Under the pieces are notes generated by a model. It searched no databases. It was not told where the DNA came from and saw only the letters and a program-made list of their open reading frames with translations. A DNA stretch of 64,000 nucleotides from Bacteroidaceae bacterium (GTDB lineage Bacteria; Bacteroidota; Bacteroidia; Bacteroidales; Bacteroidaceae), in NCBI GenBank assembly GCA_017548075.1, contig JAFYNL010000028.1, positions 1-64,000 on the forward strand, read 5' to 3'. The position numbers and the translations under genes are program-made. Positions 8,429-17,726 of the stretch are shown here, piece after piece (the first letter of the stretch is position 1; every line of letters begins with the position of its first letter).

Positions 8429-9358
8429 TTATTCTTCTTTCACCAGTTTTCCTTCTTCCATGAGCTTCTTAGCTATTGAGTCGAGGGTTGCATTGATGTA
8501 TTTGCCGCTCTTCGGGGTACTGTACATCTTAGCGATATCGACGTATTCGTTGATGCTTACACTCAGCGGAATGTTTGGGAAAGTTGTTATCTCTGCAAGT
8601 CCAAGCTGCAGAATGATGCGATCCATGAGAGCTATGCGTTTGAAGTCCCATTTACGAGTGCTTCCACCAACGAGGCTGTTGAAATATTCCTGACCAACAA
8701 TAGCCCTGTAAAGAAGCTTTGTGGCAAAGTCGCGATCGGCGTCGCTCTTGAACTCAGGCATAAGAGCTTGCGCGGATGAGCTCTCTTCTGTAAAGCGATT
8801 GATGGTCTTAAGGACGAAGGTATCGACAATTGCTTTGTCGTCGTTCCAATAGACATTTATCTCTTCCAGAAGGTCGGAAAGTTCCTCGTTGTTGCAGATA
8901 AGATGACGATAGATGAGCCTCCAGACTTCGCGATCCTCTTCATAGCTGGAGGTTTCGCTAGCCATATAGTCCTTATAGAAGTCGCTTTCCTCTACCTTAT
9001 TATATAGGTCTCTAACAAACTTCTCCTGATCGGCCCAACTAAGTTCCTGCTCTTCGCAATAGTCACGAAGTTGGCGATTCGATTCCAGCTGTAAGATGAA
9101 GCGATTGTCCACAAACTTATGGCTCCATTGTTGGCCATCGTTCAGCTTTTTACTGCGGCTCTCACGAATTTCAAGCATTTGAAGCGACATACGACTAAGC
9201 TCGGTCAAGAGCAAAAGCATATAGTTATAGAGGTCGTATGCTTTGTCCAGACTCAACAAAAGCTCCTTCTCGGCCACATCAGGATTGTGGGTTCCTTTCT
9301 GGATGTAAGAATAGAGCACCTGGACTACCTTTATGCGTATCAATTCTCGGTTTATCAT
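8429..9358 (-). CDS. nusB: Transcription antitermination protein NusB (long Bacteroidota form)
   Basis: I choose MINRELIRIKVVQVLYSY at 9358 as the start; the open frame continues to 9436 but that part would lie upstream of the predicted promoter. The protein is 309 residues, about twice the E. coli length, as usual in Bacteroidota. The conserved NusB core is C-terminal: FATKLLYRAIVGQEYFNSLV, KRIALMDRIILQLGLAEI and SVSINEYVDIAKMYSTPKSG, then GILDSIA-like NATLDSIAKKL. NusB with NusE/S10 supports rRNA antitermination. It leads a five-gene operon with yajC, ybbR, coaE and DUF5606. Confidence 0.92.
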   Translation of the reverse strand: MINRELIRIKVVQVLYSYIQKGTHNPDVAEKELLLSLDKAYDLYNYMLLLLTELSRMSLQMLEIRESRSKKLNDGQQWSHKFVDNRFILQLESNRQLRDYCEEQELSWADQEKFVRDLYNKVEESDFYKDYMASETSSYEEDREVWRLIYRHLICNNEELSDLLEEINVYWNDDKAIVDTFVLKTINRFTEESSSAQALMPEFKSDADRDFATKLLYRAIVGQEYFNSLVGGSTRKWDFKRIALMDRIILQLGLAEITTFPNIPLSVSINEYVDIAKMYSTPKSGKYINATLDSIAKKLMEEGKLVKEE

Positions 9359-9394
9359 AGAGCAATTTATGTATAGCTGATGTATTACACGCTG

Positions 9395-9402
9395 CAAAAG
9401 TA
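9395..9402 (-). promoter_or_regulatory. Promoter -7 element for the nusB operon
   Basis: TACTTTTG followed by CA on the minus strand, 37 bp before the chosen nusB start. This placement supports the internal start codon at 9358. Confidence 0.65.
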
Positions 9403-9446
9403 CAAAAAAAATCACAATTCTTGGTTCATATTCCATAATTATTTTG

Positions 9447-9454
9447 TAATTTTG
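9447..9454 (+). promoter_or_regulatory. Promoter -7 element for the PUR/DUF3276 gene
   Basis: TAATTTTG lies 25 bp upstream of the start codon; a TTGG about 22 bp further upstream could be a degenerate -33 site. The leader would be about 20 nt. Confidence 0.55.
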
Positions 9455-9479
9455 TCAAGCAAAAGCACTTTGAGCACTT

Positions 9480-9818
9480 ATGGAAACAGAAAAGAAACCA
9501 ATTGAAGGGCGCGATGCCGAAATTCTCTTCTCGCGAACAGTAAAGGCGGGACAGCGTATTTATTACATCGATGTTAAGAAAAATCGAAAGGATGAATTGT
9601 ATCTGAGCATCACAGAAAGCAAGAAGATGCTTGGCGGAACAGCAGAAATGCCGCAAATCAGCTACGAAAAGCACAAAATATTCCTCTTCCAAGAAGATTT
9701 CAACAAGTTCGACGAAGCCCTTCGCGACGCCTTCAACTATGTGAGTGGAGAGCAAGGAGAGACTCAGGATCGACCTGAAGAAGGAGACGACCCCATCAAG
9801 CTCGATATGGAGTTCTAA
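9480..9818 (+). CDS. PUR-domain (DUF3276) nucleic-acid-binding protein
   Basis: The 112-residue protein has one PUR-type repeat: EILFSRTVKAGQRIYYIDVKKNRKDELYLSITESKK, then a helix around FQEDFNKFDEALRDAFNYV, and an acidic tail. Bacterial one-repeat PUR proteins dimerise to bind single-stranded DNA or RNA; the Borrelia BpuR protein is a studied example. The gene is single, with its own promoter, between divergent nusB and a downstream 22-bp array. Targets in this organism are unknown. Confidence 0.85.
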   Translation: METEKKPIEGRDAEILFSRTVKAGQRIYYIDVKKNRKDELYLSITESKKMLGGTAEMPQISYEKHKIFLFQEDFNKFDEALRDAFNYVSGEQGETQDRPEEGDDPIKLDMEF

Positions 9819-9838
9819 GGGAACTCTTCAGACTTCGC

Positions 9839-9930
9839 CAGTTAAGTTTCAAAAGTTAACGTGTTAAGTTGCCCAACTTAACCTGTTATGTTTGCCATCG
9901 TAACGTGTTACGTTTGGATTTTAACTGAGG
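9839..9930. repeat. 22-bp palindrome array, locus 2
   Basis: A left end CAGTTAAGTTTC is followed by units at 9853-9874, 9875-9896 and 9897-9918 and the right end TTTTAACTGAGG. Central dinucleotides are GT, CT and GT while TAAC/GTTA arms are kept. It sits between convergent genes. Confidence 0.9.
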
Positions 9931-9960
9931 AGTATTTAATGGCGATTGGTTTATATCCTA

Positions 9961-11706
9961 TTATTTTGCTGCTTCGAATTCCCTGAAGAAGCCAGCTTGC
10001 CGTTGTCCTTCGCGATGCATGGCATTGTACTTCTGCATCAGGGCTTTCAATTCGTCCCAAGTGCCGTTGCGCAAAGACTCAGCCTTGTGCCTCATGCAAT
10101 AGAGGAAGAGGGGTTGCATCCTTACTCTATCAACCTGCTCGCGAATGTAATCCGTCTCGGCCTCCTGTTTTGCTTTGTCAAGGATGCTGAAAGCTTTCTG
10201 AATAAACTCGTCGCTATAAATCTCATGATTTTCCGTGATGTAAATGCCGTAGTGAACATCAGGCTTCACTAGGCTCTGACAAAGTTTGTAGTACTCCAAG
10301 ATGCGTGGGGCTGCCTTTCCGTAATAGTACTTGACAAAGATATTGACAAGCGAATCGACGTTCTGCTCTGGATTCCAAAGCAAATGGTTGACAGTCCAAG
10401 CTTTCATCTCGTCGAACTCAGCTCCTTCGGACTGATATTGAGCCTCTTCGAAGATGCCGATGGCTTTGTTGTCGCCAAAGACTTTAATGTTTGGCCCCAG
10501 CACTTGGAAGTTGGGCCAAGGAGCAATGTACTGGGCATAATCGACGATGTAGTCCCATATGAAGAGGTGGGGAGCAATCTCTGACCAGCCTTTCAGATCG
10601 TTCATGAAGGCCTCGTTCTGCGGACAACCGGCATCGAGAGGATGAGCAAAACAACATTCGATACTGCAAAGGCGAATAACGACGTTCTCGCGAGGCTTGA
10701 TGCCAGTGGGAGGCCTACGCGAATACTGATAGGCAAAGGTGCCGATAAACTTGTCGGGGAACTCGTCGCGGACAGCATCGGCAACTTGGTTGACGAACCA
10801 GACAATAAGGCCTGAATGCCCACCATATTGGTCTTCAATGGCTCGACACTTGTCGCATTGGCAGAAGCGGAAGTTGTCGTTCTGCGAGAGGCTGTAGATG
10901 CGATATTCAGGATACTCTCGCATGCGAAGTTTCATTCGCTCCTTGCAAATCTCGAGCACTTCTGGATTGGAGAGGCAGAGCTGACCATAGCCGTCGTAAC
11001 GCTTGCCGTCGCGAAGGCAAAAGTACTCGGGATGAGTGGCAAAAAACTCTTTGACAGGAACGAGCCACTCCATCGTATGTGCGCCATAATAGGCTTCTAT
11101 GTTGCCGTATTCGTTTGCCGAAGGACTCCACTTCATATTCTCAAAAGTGTGGGCACTCCACTTTTCATCATTAGCCACGAAATAATTGCTGTAACGATAC
11201 GCTACAAAAGGTTTCTCGGAGTGATTCAGCCGAGGCATCTTCCACTCTTTATATTGGGGAATTACCGTGCATTTTGGAGTGAGCCAATGGATGCCGAACT
11301 CCTTCTCGAGAAAAGCGAAAACACCATACATCGTTCCTCTCTGCGAACCACCCCAAATAAGAAGGTTGTGACCAATGGTTTTGTAGGTAAAACTCTCGTC
11401 TTCCATTTCTGGCTTTTGTGCGCCGGTAAGAGCAGCCACTCGCTCATTGTAACCCACAAAGATATTGCGCCCCGAAGCCGTTAAGTCGGAAGTGATTTGC
11501 AATCTTGCGCCACTCATCCGCTCGATGTACTGTTGCAATTCACAAGCCGCAGTCTGCTCCGAAGTGGAGGCTTCCGAAGAGACTGCAATCTTGTAATTGC
11601 TCTTCCCGTCTCGGAAAAGCCAATCGGCAGCACCTAAATTTATAGAAAACAATACAAACAAGAATGCAAGTTGAAGTCTGGAAAAAAGTGAATTGAAATG
11701 GTACAT
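9961..11706 (-). CDS. Secreted DUF4838 glycoside-hydrolase-like protein
   Basis: The 581-residue protein has an N-terminal signal peptide (LAFLFVLFSINLGAADW) and a small alpha/beta domain (residues about 30-130) that resembles the N-terminal domain of GH20/GH67 enzymes (ACELQQYIERMSGARLQI). The main part begins near GTMYGVFAFLEKEFGIHWLTPK and matches the DUF4838 pattern, with conserved YSLSQNDNFRFCQCDKCRAIE and the LFIWDYIVDYAQYIAPWPN region. The fold is thought to be a barrel related to alpha-glucuronidases; activity is unproven. It is monocistronic and no SusC/D pair is nearby, so its sugar target cannot be read from context. Confidence 0.85.
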   Translation of the reverse strand: MYHFNSLFSRLQLAFLFVLFSINLGAADWLFRDGKSNYKIAVSSEASTSEQTAACELQQYIERMSGARLQITSDLTASGRNIFVGYNERVAALTGAQKPEMEDESFTYKTIGHNLLIWGGSQRGTMYGVFAFLEKEFGIHWLTPKCTVIPQYKEWKMPRLNHSEKPFVAYRYSNYFVANDEKWSAHTFENMKWSPSANEYGNIEAYYGAHTMEWLVPVKEFFATHPEYFCLRDGKRYDGYGQLCLSNPEVLEICKERMKLRMREYPEYRIYSLSQNDNFRFCQCDKCRAIEDQYGGHSGLIVWFVNQVADAVRDEFPDKFIGTFAYQYSRRPPTGIKPRENVVIRLCSIECCFAHPLDAGCPQNEAFMNDLKGWSEIAPHLFIWDYIVDYAQYIAPWPNFQVLGPNIKVFGDNKAIGIFEEAQYQSEGAEFDEMKAWTVNHLLWNPEQNVDSLVNIFVKYYYGKAAPRILEYYKLCQSLVKPDVHYGIYITENHEIYSDEFIQKAFSILDKAKQEAETDYIREQVDRVRMQPLFLYCMRHKAESLRNGTWDELKALMQKYNAMHREGQRQAGFFREFEAAK

Positions 11707-11849
11707 AGTTGTGCGTTTTAGTTATCTTTCGGCTGTAAAGTTATTAAAATTAAGTCATATTACATTCGGATGATGGCACAAAAGTGCGAAAAAGGGATGA
11801 ATAAAACTACTTTTCAGAGGTAACTTTTCCGTATTAAATATAAAATATG

Positions 11850-11857
11850 TATCTTTG
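11850..11857 (+). promoter_or_regulatory. Promoter -7 element of the his-lys operon
   Basis: TATCTTTG lies 10 nt before the hisH start codon, so the leader would be only about 5 nt. No attenuator-like leader peptide precedes the his genes. Confidence 0.7.
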
Positions 11858-11867
11858 CGGCCGTATT

Positions 11868-12455
11868 ATGAAGGTTGCTGTAGTAAAATACAATGCGGGA
11901 AACATCTTTTCCGTGATTCACGCCCTCAAAAGGATGGGTGTGGAGCCTCTGTTGACTGATTTGGCTGAAGAACTTCGCAAAGCAGACAGAGTCATCTTCC
12001 CAGGTCAGGGAGAAGCCTCCAGTGCAATGCATTACCTTCGAGAGCGAGGATTAGACCAGATCATTCCTTCCCTGACTCAACCCGTTCTTGGCATCTGCAT
12101 CGGTCAACAACTGATGTGCCGTCATTCGGAAGAAGGAAATGTGGATTGCTTGGGCATCTTCGATGCGGATGTGAAGCGCTTTGTCCCTCAAAAACACGAG
12201 GACAAGATTCCTCATATGGGGTGGAACTCAATTCAAAATTCAAAATGCCCCATATTAGAAGGTTTGGATGGTGAGTTCGTCTACTTCGTCCACAGCTTCT
12301 ATGTGCCTGTGTGTGAGAATACTGCAGCCGTAACCGAATACATTCACCCCTTCAGTTCTGCCATGCAGAAGGACAACTTCTATGCAACTCAGTTCCATCC
12401 TGAAAAGAGTGGGGCAGTAGGACAGAAGATATTAAAGAATTTCCTTGAGCTATGA
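11868..12455 (+). CDS. hisH: Imidazole glycerol phosphate synthase, glutaminase subunit
   Basis: I start at MKVAVVKYNAGN (11868), as in the family; the open frame begins 21 nt earlier inside the promoter. The 195-residue class-I amidotransferase carries VIFPGQGE, the nucleophile region PVLGICIGQQLM with Cys, and the C-terminal QFHPEKSG with catalytic His and Glu. It supplies ammonia to HisF in histidine synthesis. A run of AATTCAA repeats (12230-12243) encodes NSIQNSK after HMGW, but the protein aligns normally there. It is first in a ten-gene operon and overlaps hisA by 4 nt. Confidence 0.95.
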   Translation: MKVAVVKYNAGNIFSVIHALKRMGVEPLLTDLAEELRKADRVIFPGQGEASSAMHYLRERGLDQIIPSLTQPVLGICIGQQLMCRHSEEGNVDCLGIFDADVKRFVPQKHEDKIPHMGWNSIQNSKCPILEGLDGEFVYFVHSFYVPVCENTAAVTEYIHPFSSAMQKDNFYATQFHPEKSGAVGQKILKNFLEL

Positions 12456-13162
12456 TAGAGTTAATTCCTGCAATAGACATCATCGAAGGCAAGTGCGTTC
12501 GCCTTACTAAGGGCGATTATGACACGAAGAAGGTCTACGGAGATCCGATCGAAATGGCTCAACAGTTTGAGGATTTGGGTATGCGTCGCCTTCATGTTGT
12601 CGACCTCGACGGAGCCAAAAGCAAGCATGTGGTCAACCTCGATGCACTTCGAGCAATCACAACTCAAACAGGTCTTATCGTCGATTTCGGCGGAGGAATT
12701 AAGAGCGACGATGATCTCGAAAAGGCTTTCGAGGCTGGAGCAGAGCTTGTGACGGTGGGAAGTATTGCAGTTACTGAGCCTGAACGCTACCTTCGTTGGC
12801 TCGAGAAATATGGTGCAGAACGTCTCATTCTGGGTGCTGATGTTCGAGACGGCTTTGTCTCAATCAACGGTTGGAAGGAGGATTCAGACGTCAAACTCGA
12901 GGATTTCCTCGAACTCTATATGCAAGAAGGCACAAGAAATGTGCTTTGCACGGAAATAAGTAAAGATGGTACGCTTGCAGGACCAGCAATTGAGCTCTAC
13001 AAGAGCATCATGAAACGCTATCCTCTCTGCCATCTAATTGCGAGTGGAGGCGTAGGAAGTACAGAAGACATCCTTGCTCTCGAGGCTGCTGGAATACCCG
13101 CAGTCGTCTTCGGCAAAGCTTTCTACGAAGGGAGAATTGACTTAAAAGAACTAACGAACTGA
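12452..13162 (+). CDS. hisA: Phosphoribosylformimino-5-aminoimidazole carboxamide ribotide isomerase
   Basis: A 236-residue (beta/alpha)8 barrel with the HisA N-terminus [24 protein letters not shown], the first phosphate loop VDFGGGI, and the second half [11 protein letters not shown] and IASGGVGS. The Asp in PAIDI and the Asp in KDGT are the catalytic pair in the family. It performs the Amadori rearrangement before the HisF/HisH step. It is coupled to hisH by an ATGA overlap and followed after 1 nt by hisF. Confidence 0.97.
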   Translation: MIELIPAIDIIEGKCVRLTKGDYDTKKVYGDPIEMAQQFEDLGMRRLHVVDLDGAKSKHVVNLDALRAITTQTGLIVDFGGGIKSDDDLEKAFEAGAELVTVGSIAVTEPERYLRWLEKYGAERLILGADVRDGFVSINGWKEDSDVKLEDFLELYMQEGTRNVLCTEISKDGTLAGPAIELYKSIMKRYPLCHLIASGGVGSTEDILALEAAGIPAVVFGKAFYEGRIDLKELTN

Positions 13163-13163
13163 A

Positions 13164-13919
13164 GTGTTAGCAAAGAGAATCATACCTTGCCTCGATGTCA
13201 AAGACGGTCAGACCGTCAAGGGCACGAATTTCCTGCAACTCCGACAGGCAGGCGATCCTGTCGAACTCGGCAAGATCTATAGTCAACAAGGGGCAGATGA
13301 GCTCGTCTTTCTCGACATTACCGCCAGTCACGAAGGCCGCAAAACCTTCACGGATATGGTGCAGAAAGTGGCTGCCGAGATTGACATTCCGTTTACAGTA
13401 GGCGGGGGTATCAGCGAATTGGCCGATGTTGAGCGAATGCTTTCGGCTGGAGCTGACAAAATAAGCATCAATAGTGCTGCCCTTAGAAGGCCTGAACTCA
13501 TCGACGAGATCGTCAGTCATTTTGGCAGTCAGGTTTGTGTGGTCGCCATTGATGCTCAGGAGAAAGATGGAACATGGACTTGCTTCCTGAATGGAGGACG
13601 CATTCCAACAGACCGAAACCTCTTCGAGTGGGCGAGGGAAGTGAATGACAGAGGTGCTGGAGAAATCCTGTTTACCAGCATGAATCATGATGGTGTGAAG
13701 GAAGGCTTTGCTTGCGAAGCACTCTCTCGACTCTCAGCAGAATTGACGATTCCAGTTATTGCGAGTGGTGGCGCAGGCAAGATGGAAGACTTCCGCGATG
13801 TCTTTGCCAAAGGAAAGGCTGATGCCGCTCTTGCTGCAAGCGTGTTCCACTTCGGTCAGATCAGCATTCCCAACTTAAAGGAATACTTAAGAAAAGAGAA
13901 CATAAACGTAAGAATATGA
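13164..13919 (+). CDS. hisF: Imidazole glycerol phosphate synthase, cyclase subunit
   Basis: A 251-residue barrel starting [20 protein letters not shown] with a GTG start codon; the Asp in LDVKDG is catalytic. Other signs are [30 protein letters not shown] (second catalytic Asp) and VIASGGAG. HisF uses ammonia from HisH to form imidazole glycerol phosphate and AICAR. The start is 2 nt after the hisA stop and the stop overlaps hisIE. Confidence 0.96.
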   Translation: MLAKRIIPCLDVKDGQTVKGTNFLQLRQAGDPVELGKIYSQQGADELVFLDITASHEGRKTFTDMVQKVAAEIDIPFTVGGGISELADVERMLSAGADKISINSAALRRPELIDEIVSHFGSQVCVVAIDAQEKDGTWTCFLNGGRIPTDRNLFEWAREVNDRGAGEILFTSMNHDGVKEGFACEALSRLSAELTIPVIASGGAGKMEDFRDVFAKGKADAALAASVFHFGQISIPNLKEYLRKENINVRI

Positions 13920-14533
13920 TGAAGATAGACTTCCAGAAATGTGGCGGATTGGTTCCCGCAATCATTCAGGATGCACAGACAAAAGTTGTGCTCATGCTCG
14001 GCTATATGAACGAGGAAGCATTCAAGAAGACTCAGGAAAGCGGGCTTGTGACTTTCTATAGTCGTTCGCGCCAATGTCTTTGGACAAAAGGAGAGACAAG
14101 CGGCAACTACTTGCATCTGGTCGACATCAAGGTCGATTGCGATAATGACACACTCCTCATCCAGGCAAATCCTGATGGTCCAACCTGCCACAAAGGTACC
14201 GATACTTGCTGGGGAGAAGAGAATAAGCCTAATCCCTTGCTTTTCCTTTCGGAACTCAACGACTTCATCGAGAAGCGTTACAAAGAGATGCCCGAAGGAA
14301 GTTATACGACTTCGCTCTTTAAGGATGGCTTGAACAGAATGGCTCAAAAGGTAGGAGAAGAGGCTCTGGAACTCGTCATCGAAGCTACTAACGGCACTAA
14401 CGACCGCCTCATCTATGAAGGTTCCGACATGCTCTATCACCTCATCGTACTCCTTACAAGCAAAGGTCTGCGCATAGAAGATATGGCAAAAGAACTTATG
14501 GAACGTCACAATCCAGGTTGGAAGAAACACTAA
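13916..14533 (+). CDS. hisIE: Bifunctional phosphoribosyl-AMP cyclohydrolase / phosphoribosyl-ATP diphosphatase
   Basis: The 205-residue fusion has the HisI domain first (residues about 1-110: [44 protein letters not shown] with the metal-binding Cys and Asp residues) and HisE second (about 115-205: [39 protein letters not shown]). These are steps 2 and 3 of histidine synthesis. The ATGA overlap with hisF keeps the four his genes coupled; other his genes are not in the window. Confidence 0.96.
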   Translation: MMKIDFQKCGGLVPAIIQDAQTKVVLMLGYMNEEAFKKTQESGLVTFYSRSRQCLWTKGETSGNYLHLVDIKVDCDNDTLLIQANPDGPTCHKGTDTCWGEENKPNPLLFLSELNDFIEKRYKEMPEGSYTTSLFKDGLNRMAQKVGEEALELVIEATNGTNDRLIYEGSDMLYHLIVLLTSKGLRIEDMAKELMERHNPGWKKH

Positions 14534-14545
14534 ACCTCATCGAAT

Positions 14546-15217
14546 ATGATCCTCAATTATAAAGATGTCGATATCTATCAGGACGAACATTTGGTTCTGA
14601 GTAAAGTGAACTTCTGCGTTGAAGAAGGCGAAATGGTCTATCTTACAGGTCCTGTAGGAAGCGGGAAATCGTCTCTTCTTAAGAGTATTTATGGCGAACT
14701 GCCTATTGAAGGCGGTAAAGCCGAAGTGCTCGGCTTCAATATGAACCGCTTCAAGACAAAGCATCAACCAGCTCTCAGAAAGCAGATGGGCATCGTCTTT
14801 CAGGACTTTCAGTTACTGAGAGACAGAACAGTTCATCGCAACCTCGACTTTGTGCTTCGTTCTACAGGTTGGAAGAAGAAAGCCGATAGAGAAAAACGAA
14901 TCGTAGAAGTGCTCGAGATGGTGAAACTCTCGGACAAGAAGGACAAGTTTATCTACGAGCTTTCAGGTGGCGAACAACAGAGAATCGGCATTGCTCGAGC
15001 CATCCTCAACAACCCAAAAGTCATCCTGGCAGACGAACCGACAGGCAATCTTGATGCAGAAAATGGCGAACTTATCTTGGCTCTGCTCGATGAAATCCGT
15101 CGTCAGAACAATACCGCAATCATCCTAAGCACACACAATATGCAGTGGCCCGAGTACTTCCCTGGCACAGTCTATCGCTGCGAAGATGCAAAACTAGTAA
15201 CAGACAATAAAGAATAA
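14546..15217 (+). CDS. ftsE: FtsE-type ABC transporter ATPase
   Basis: A 223-residue ABC ATPase with Walker [13 protein letters not shown]-loop [15 protein letters not shown], signature [14 protein letters not shown] and Walker [13 protein letters not shown]. Length and the DRTV.RN region match FtsE, which with FtsX controls cell-wall hydrolases at the division site. No ftsX gene is beside it: the next gene is lysC. A LolD-like export ATPase is the main alternative. It begins 12 nt after hisIE, so it is co-transcribed with histidine genes. Confidence 0.82.
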   Translation: MILNYKDVDIYQDEHLVLSKVNFCVEEGEMVYLTGPVGSGKSSLLKSIYGELPIEGGKAEVLGFNMNRFKTKHQPALRKQMGIVFQDFQLLRDRTVHRNLDFVLRSTGWKKKADREKRIVEVLEMVKLSDKKDKFIYELSGGEQQRIGIARAILNNPKVILADEPTGNLDAENGELILALLDEIRRQNNTAIILSTHNMQWPEYFPGTVYRCEDAKLVTDNKE

Positions 15218-15220
15218 GAT

Positions 15221-16537
15221 ATGAAAGTACTGAAGTTTGGTGGCACTTCCGTTGGGTCACCGCAGAGAATGCAGGACGTATCAAAGCTCATTACAGAAGA
15301 CGGACAGACCAAGTTCGTTGTCCTCTCTGCAATGTCTGGCACGACAAACACTTTGGTGGAAATCTCCGACTACCTCTACAAGAAGAATCCAGAAGGAGCC
15401 AATACCATCATGAATCAGCTCGAACAGACTTATGCAAAGCATATTGACAACCTCTATCATACTGAGGAAGTCAAGCAAAAGACGTTGAAGTTCCTGCATG
15501 AAGAGTTCGATTATCTGCGTTCTTTCACGAAGGTTCACTTCACTTCTTTCGAGGAGAAGGTCATCCTGGCTCAAGGCGAGATTATAAGTACCAACATGGT
15601 TGCCAACTACTTGCAGGAGTGTGGTATTAAGACTCTGCTCATCAATGCTCTCGACATCATTAGAACCGACAAGAATGCAGAGCCCGACATGAACTACATC
15701 AAGGAGAAGGTGACGAAGGTACTCGAGGCTCATCCCGACTATCAAATCTACTTGACTCAGGGCTTTATCTGTCGCAATGCTTATGGTGAGATTGACAACT
15801 TGCTTCGAGGAGGTAGCGATTATACAGCTTGTCTTGTAGGTGCGGCTGTTCAGGCTGAGGAGATTCAGATATGGACGGATATCGACGGTATGCACAACAA
15901 CGACCCTCGATTTGTGGAACATACGGAACCTGTTCGCCAGCTCTACTTCGAGGAGGCAGCCGAGCTTGCTTACTTTGGTGCAAAGATTTTGCATCCCACT
16001 TGCATTCAGCCTGCCAAGTTCGCAAGAGTTCCTGTCCGTCTGCTTAATACGATGGATCCGAAGGCTCCTGGAACTATCATCAACAACGATTTCCAACGCG
16101 GCACAATCAAAGCCGTTGCGGCTCGCGATAATAACATCTGCATCCAGATAAACAGTAGCCGAATGCTTCTTGCTTACGGTTTCCTTCGCAAAGTCTTCGA
16201 AATCTTCGAAACCTACAAGACCAGTATCGACATGATTTGCACAAGTGAGGTTGGCGTGAGTGTTACAATCGACAACCGCAACCACTTGACAGATATCGTC
16301 AACGAACTCAAGAAGTATGGTACTGTAAGTGTAGAAGAGGATATGTGCATCATTTGTGTTGTAGGTGATCTGGATTGTGATAATGTCGGTCTTGAGACAA
16401 CAGCTTGCCAAGCACTCAAGGATATTCCTGTTCGCATGATCAGTTATGGCGGTTCATCCCACAACATTTCGTTTGTTGTCAAGGCAGAAGACAAGAAGCG
16501 CACACTTCAAGCACTCAGCGACACACTTTTCAAGTAA
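15221..16537 (+). CDS. lysC: Aspartate kinase
   Basis: The 438-residue protein starts MKVLKFGGTSVGSPQRMQ, has FVVLSAMSGTTNTLV, the active-site-like RGGSDYTACLVGAAV and WTDIDGMHNNDPR, and two C-terminal ACT domains (about residues 300-438; SIDMICTSEVGVSVTID and ICVVGD..). It phosphorylates aspartate at the head of the lysine, threonine and methionine pathway. ACT domains suggest feedback control by an amino acid. It lies 3 nt after ftsE and 4 nt before lysA, implying a lysine/diaminopimelate role. Confidence 0.95.
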   Translation: MKVLKFGGTSVGSPQRMQDVSKLITEDGQTKFVVLSAMSGTTNTLVEISDYLYKKNPEGANTIMNQLEQTYAKHIDNLYHTEEVKQKTLKFLHEEFDYLRSFTKVHFTSFEEKVILAQGEIISTNMVANYLQECGIKTLLINALDIIRTDKNAEPDMNYIKEKVTKVLEAHPDYQIYLTQGFICRNAYGEIDNLLRGGSDYTACLVGAAVQAEEIQIWTDIDGMHNNDPRFVEHTEPVRQLYFEEAAELAYFGAKILHPTCIQPAKFARVPVRLLNTMDPKAPGTIINNDFQRGTIKAVAARDNNICIQINSSRMLLAYGFLRKVFEIFETYKTSIDMICTSEVGVSVTIDNRNHLTDIVNELKKYGTVSVEEDMCIICVVGDLDCDNVGLETTACQALKDIPVRMISYGGSSHNISFVVKAEDKKRTLQALSDTLFK

Positions 16538-16541
16538 ATAT

Positions 16542-17726
16542 ATGGTAAAAGGATTGTTACAGGAAATGAAAGGCTGTTTCGAAGGACTTCGCACTCCTTT
16601 CTATTATTATGATACTCGTCTGTTGGCAGATACTATAGCTGCCATCAAGAGCAAGACTGACAAGCATGAAGGCTGGCACCTTCATTATGCTGTGAAAGCT
16701 TGCGCTAATCCGAAAGTACTCAAGCTGATACAGCAAGCTGGCTTTGGAGCTGATTGCGTAAGTGGAGGAGAGATAAAGACTTGCTTGGAGAATGATTTCC
16801 CAGCAAACGAGATTGTCTTTGCAGGCGTTGGTAAAGCTGATTGGGAAATAGAATTGGCACTCGAAGCTGGCATACAATACTTCAATGTAGAGAGCATCCC
16901 AGAACTAGAGGTTATTGCTGAGATTGCAGAAAGAATGGGTAAGGTTGCAGATGTAAGTTTCCGCATCAATCCTGATGTTGGAGCACATACGCATGCAAAC
17001 ATTACAACGGGCCTTGCTGAGAACAAATTCGGTATTGCGAAGGAGGATATGATTCAAGTCATCCGAATTGCTGAGCAAATGCCAAGTGTTCGTTTTGTTG
17101 GATTGCACTTCCATATTGGTAGTCAAATACTCGAGATGGACGATTTCGAAGCTTTGTGCTATCGCATCAACGAACTTCAAGATCAGCTAGAGGCAGAAGG
17201 TATTACGCTAAAGAATATAAATGTTGGAGGAGGCTTAGGTATTGATTATAAGACCCCAGATGAGCATCCAGTTCCTGACTTCAAAGCCTATTTCGACACT
17301 TATGCCAAGCTCTTGAAACTGCGTTCTGGTCAGCATCTTCACTTCGAACTTGGTAGAGCAGTTGTGGGACAATGTGGCTCGCTCATTACTCGTTGCCTCT
17401 ATGTTAAGCAGGCACAAGAAAGGCAGTTTGCTATTGTCGATGCAGGAATGACTGAGCTCATTCGTCCTGCTCTTTACGGAGCTTACCATTATATCCAAAA
17501 CCTCAGTGGTTCGGAACCTGTTCAAACTTACGATGTGGTTGGTCCTATCTGCGAAAGTAGCGACATCTTTGCAAAGGATTGTCAGCTTCCAGCTACCCAA
17601 AGAGGTGACCTTATAGCAATTCGATCCGCTGGAGCTTATGGAGAAACAATGGCGAGCCAATACAATTGTCGAGAGTTGCCAAGAACTTATACGACTGAAG
17701 AAGTTTTATCCAAATGCAAGATGTAA
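16542..17726 (+). CDS. lysA: Diaminopimelate decarboxylase
   Basis: I start at MVKGLLQEMKGCFEGLRTPFYYYD (16542) because it begins 4 nt after lysC and matches the family; the frame is open further upstream inside lysC. The 394-residue fold-III PLP enzyme has the lysine region HLHYAVKACANP, SFRINPDVGAHTH, GLHFHIGSQI, NVGGGLGIDY, FELGRAVVG and VGPICESSDIFAKD. It makes lysine from meso-diaminopimelate. The 3' end overlaps the next gene by 13 nt. Confidence 0.95.
   Translation: MVKGLLQEMKGCFEGLRTPFYYYDTRLLADTIAAIKSKTDKHEGWHLHYAVKACANPKVLKLIQQAGFGADCVSGGEIKTCLENDFPANEIVFAGVGKADWEIELALEAGIQYFNVESIPELEVIAEIAERMGKVADVSFRINPDVGAHTHANITTGLAENKFGIAKEDMIQVIRIAEQMPSVRFVGLHFHIGSQILEMDDFEALCYRINELQDQLEAEGITLKNINVGGGLGIDYKTPDEHPVPDFKAYFDTYAKLLKLRSGQHLHFELGRAVVGQCGSLITRCLYVKQAQERQFAIVDAGMTELIRPALYGAYHYIQNLSGSEPVQTYDVVGPICESSDIFAKDCQLPATQRGDLIAIRSAGAYGETMASQYNCRELPRTYTTEEVLSKCKM

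Noticed and set aside
12230..12250. AATTCAA repeat inside hisH as another 7-mer tract
   Set aside because: Only two full units, and HisH aligns normally around HMGWNSIQNS; chance is likely.
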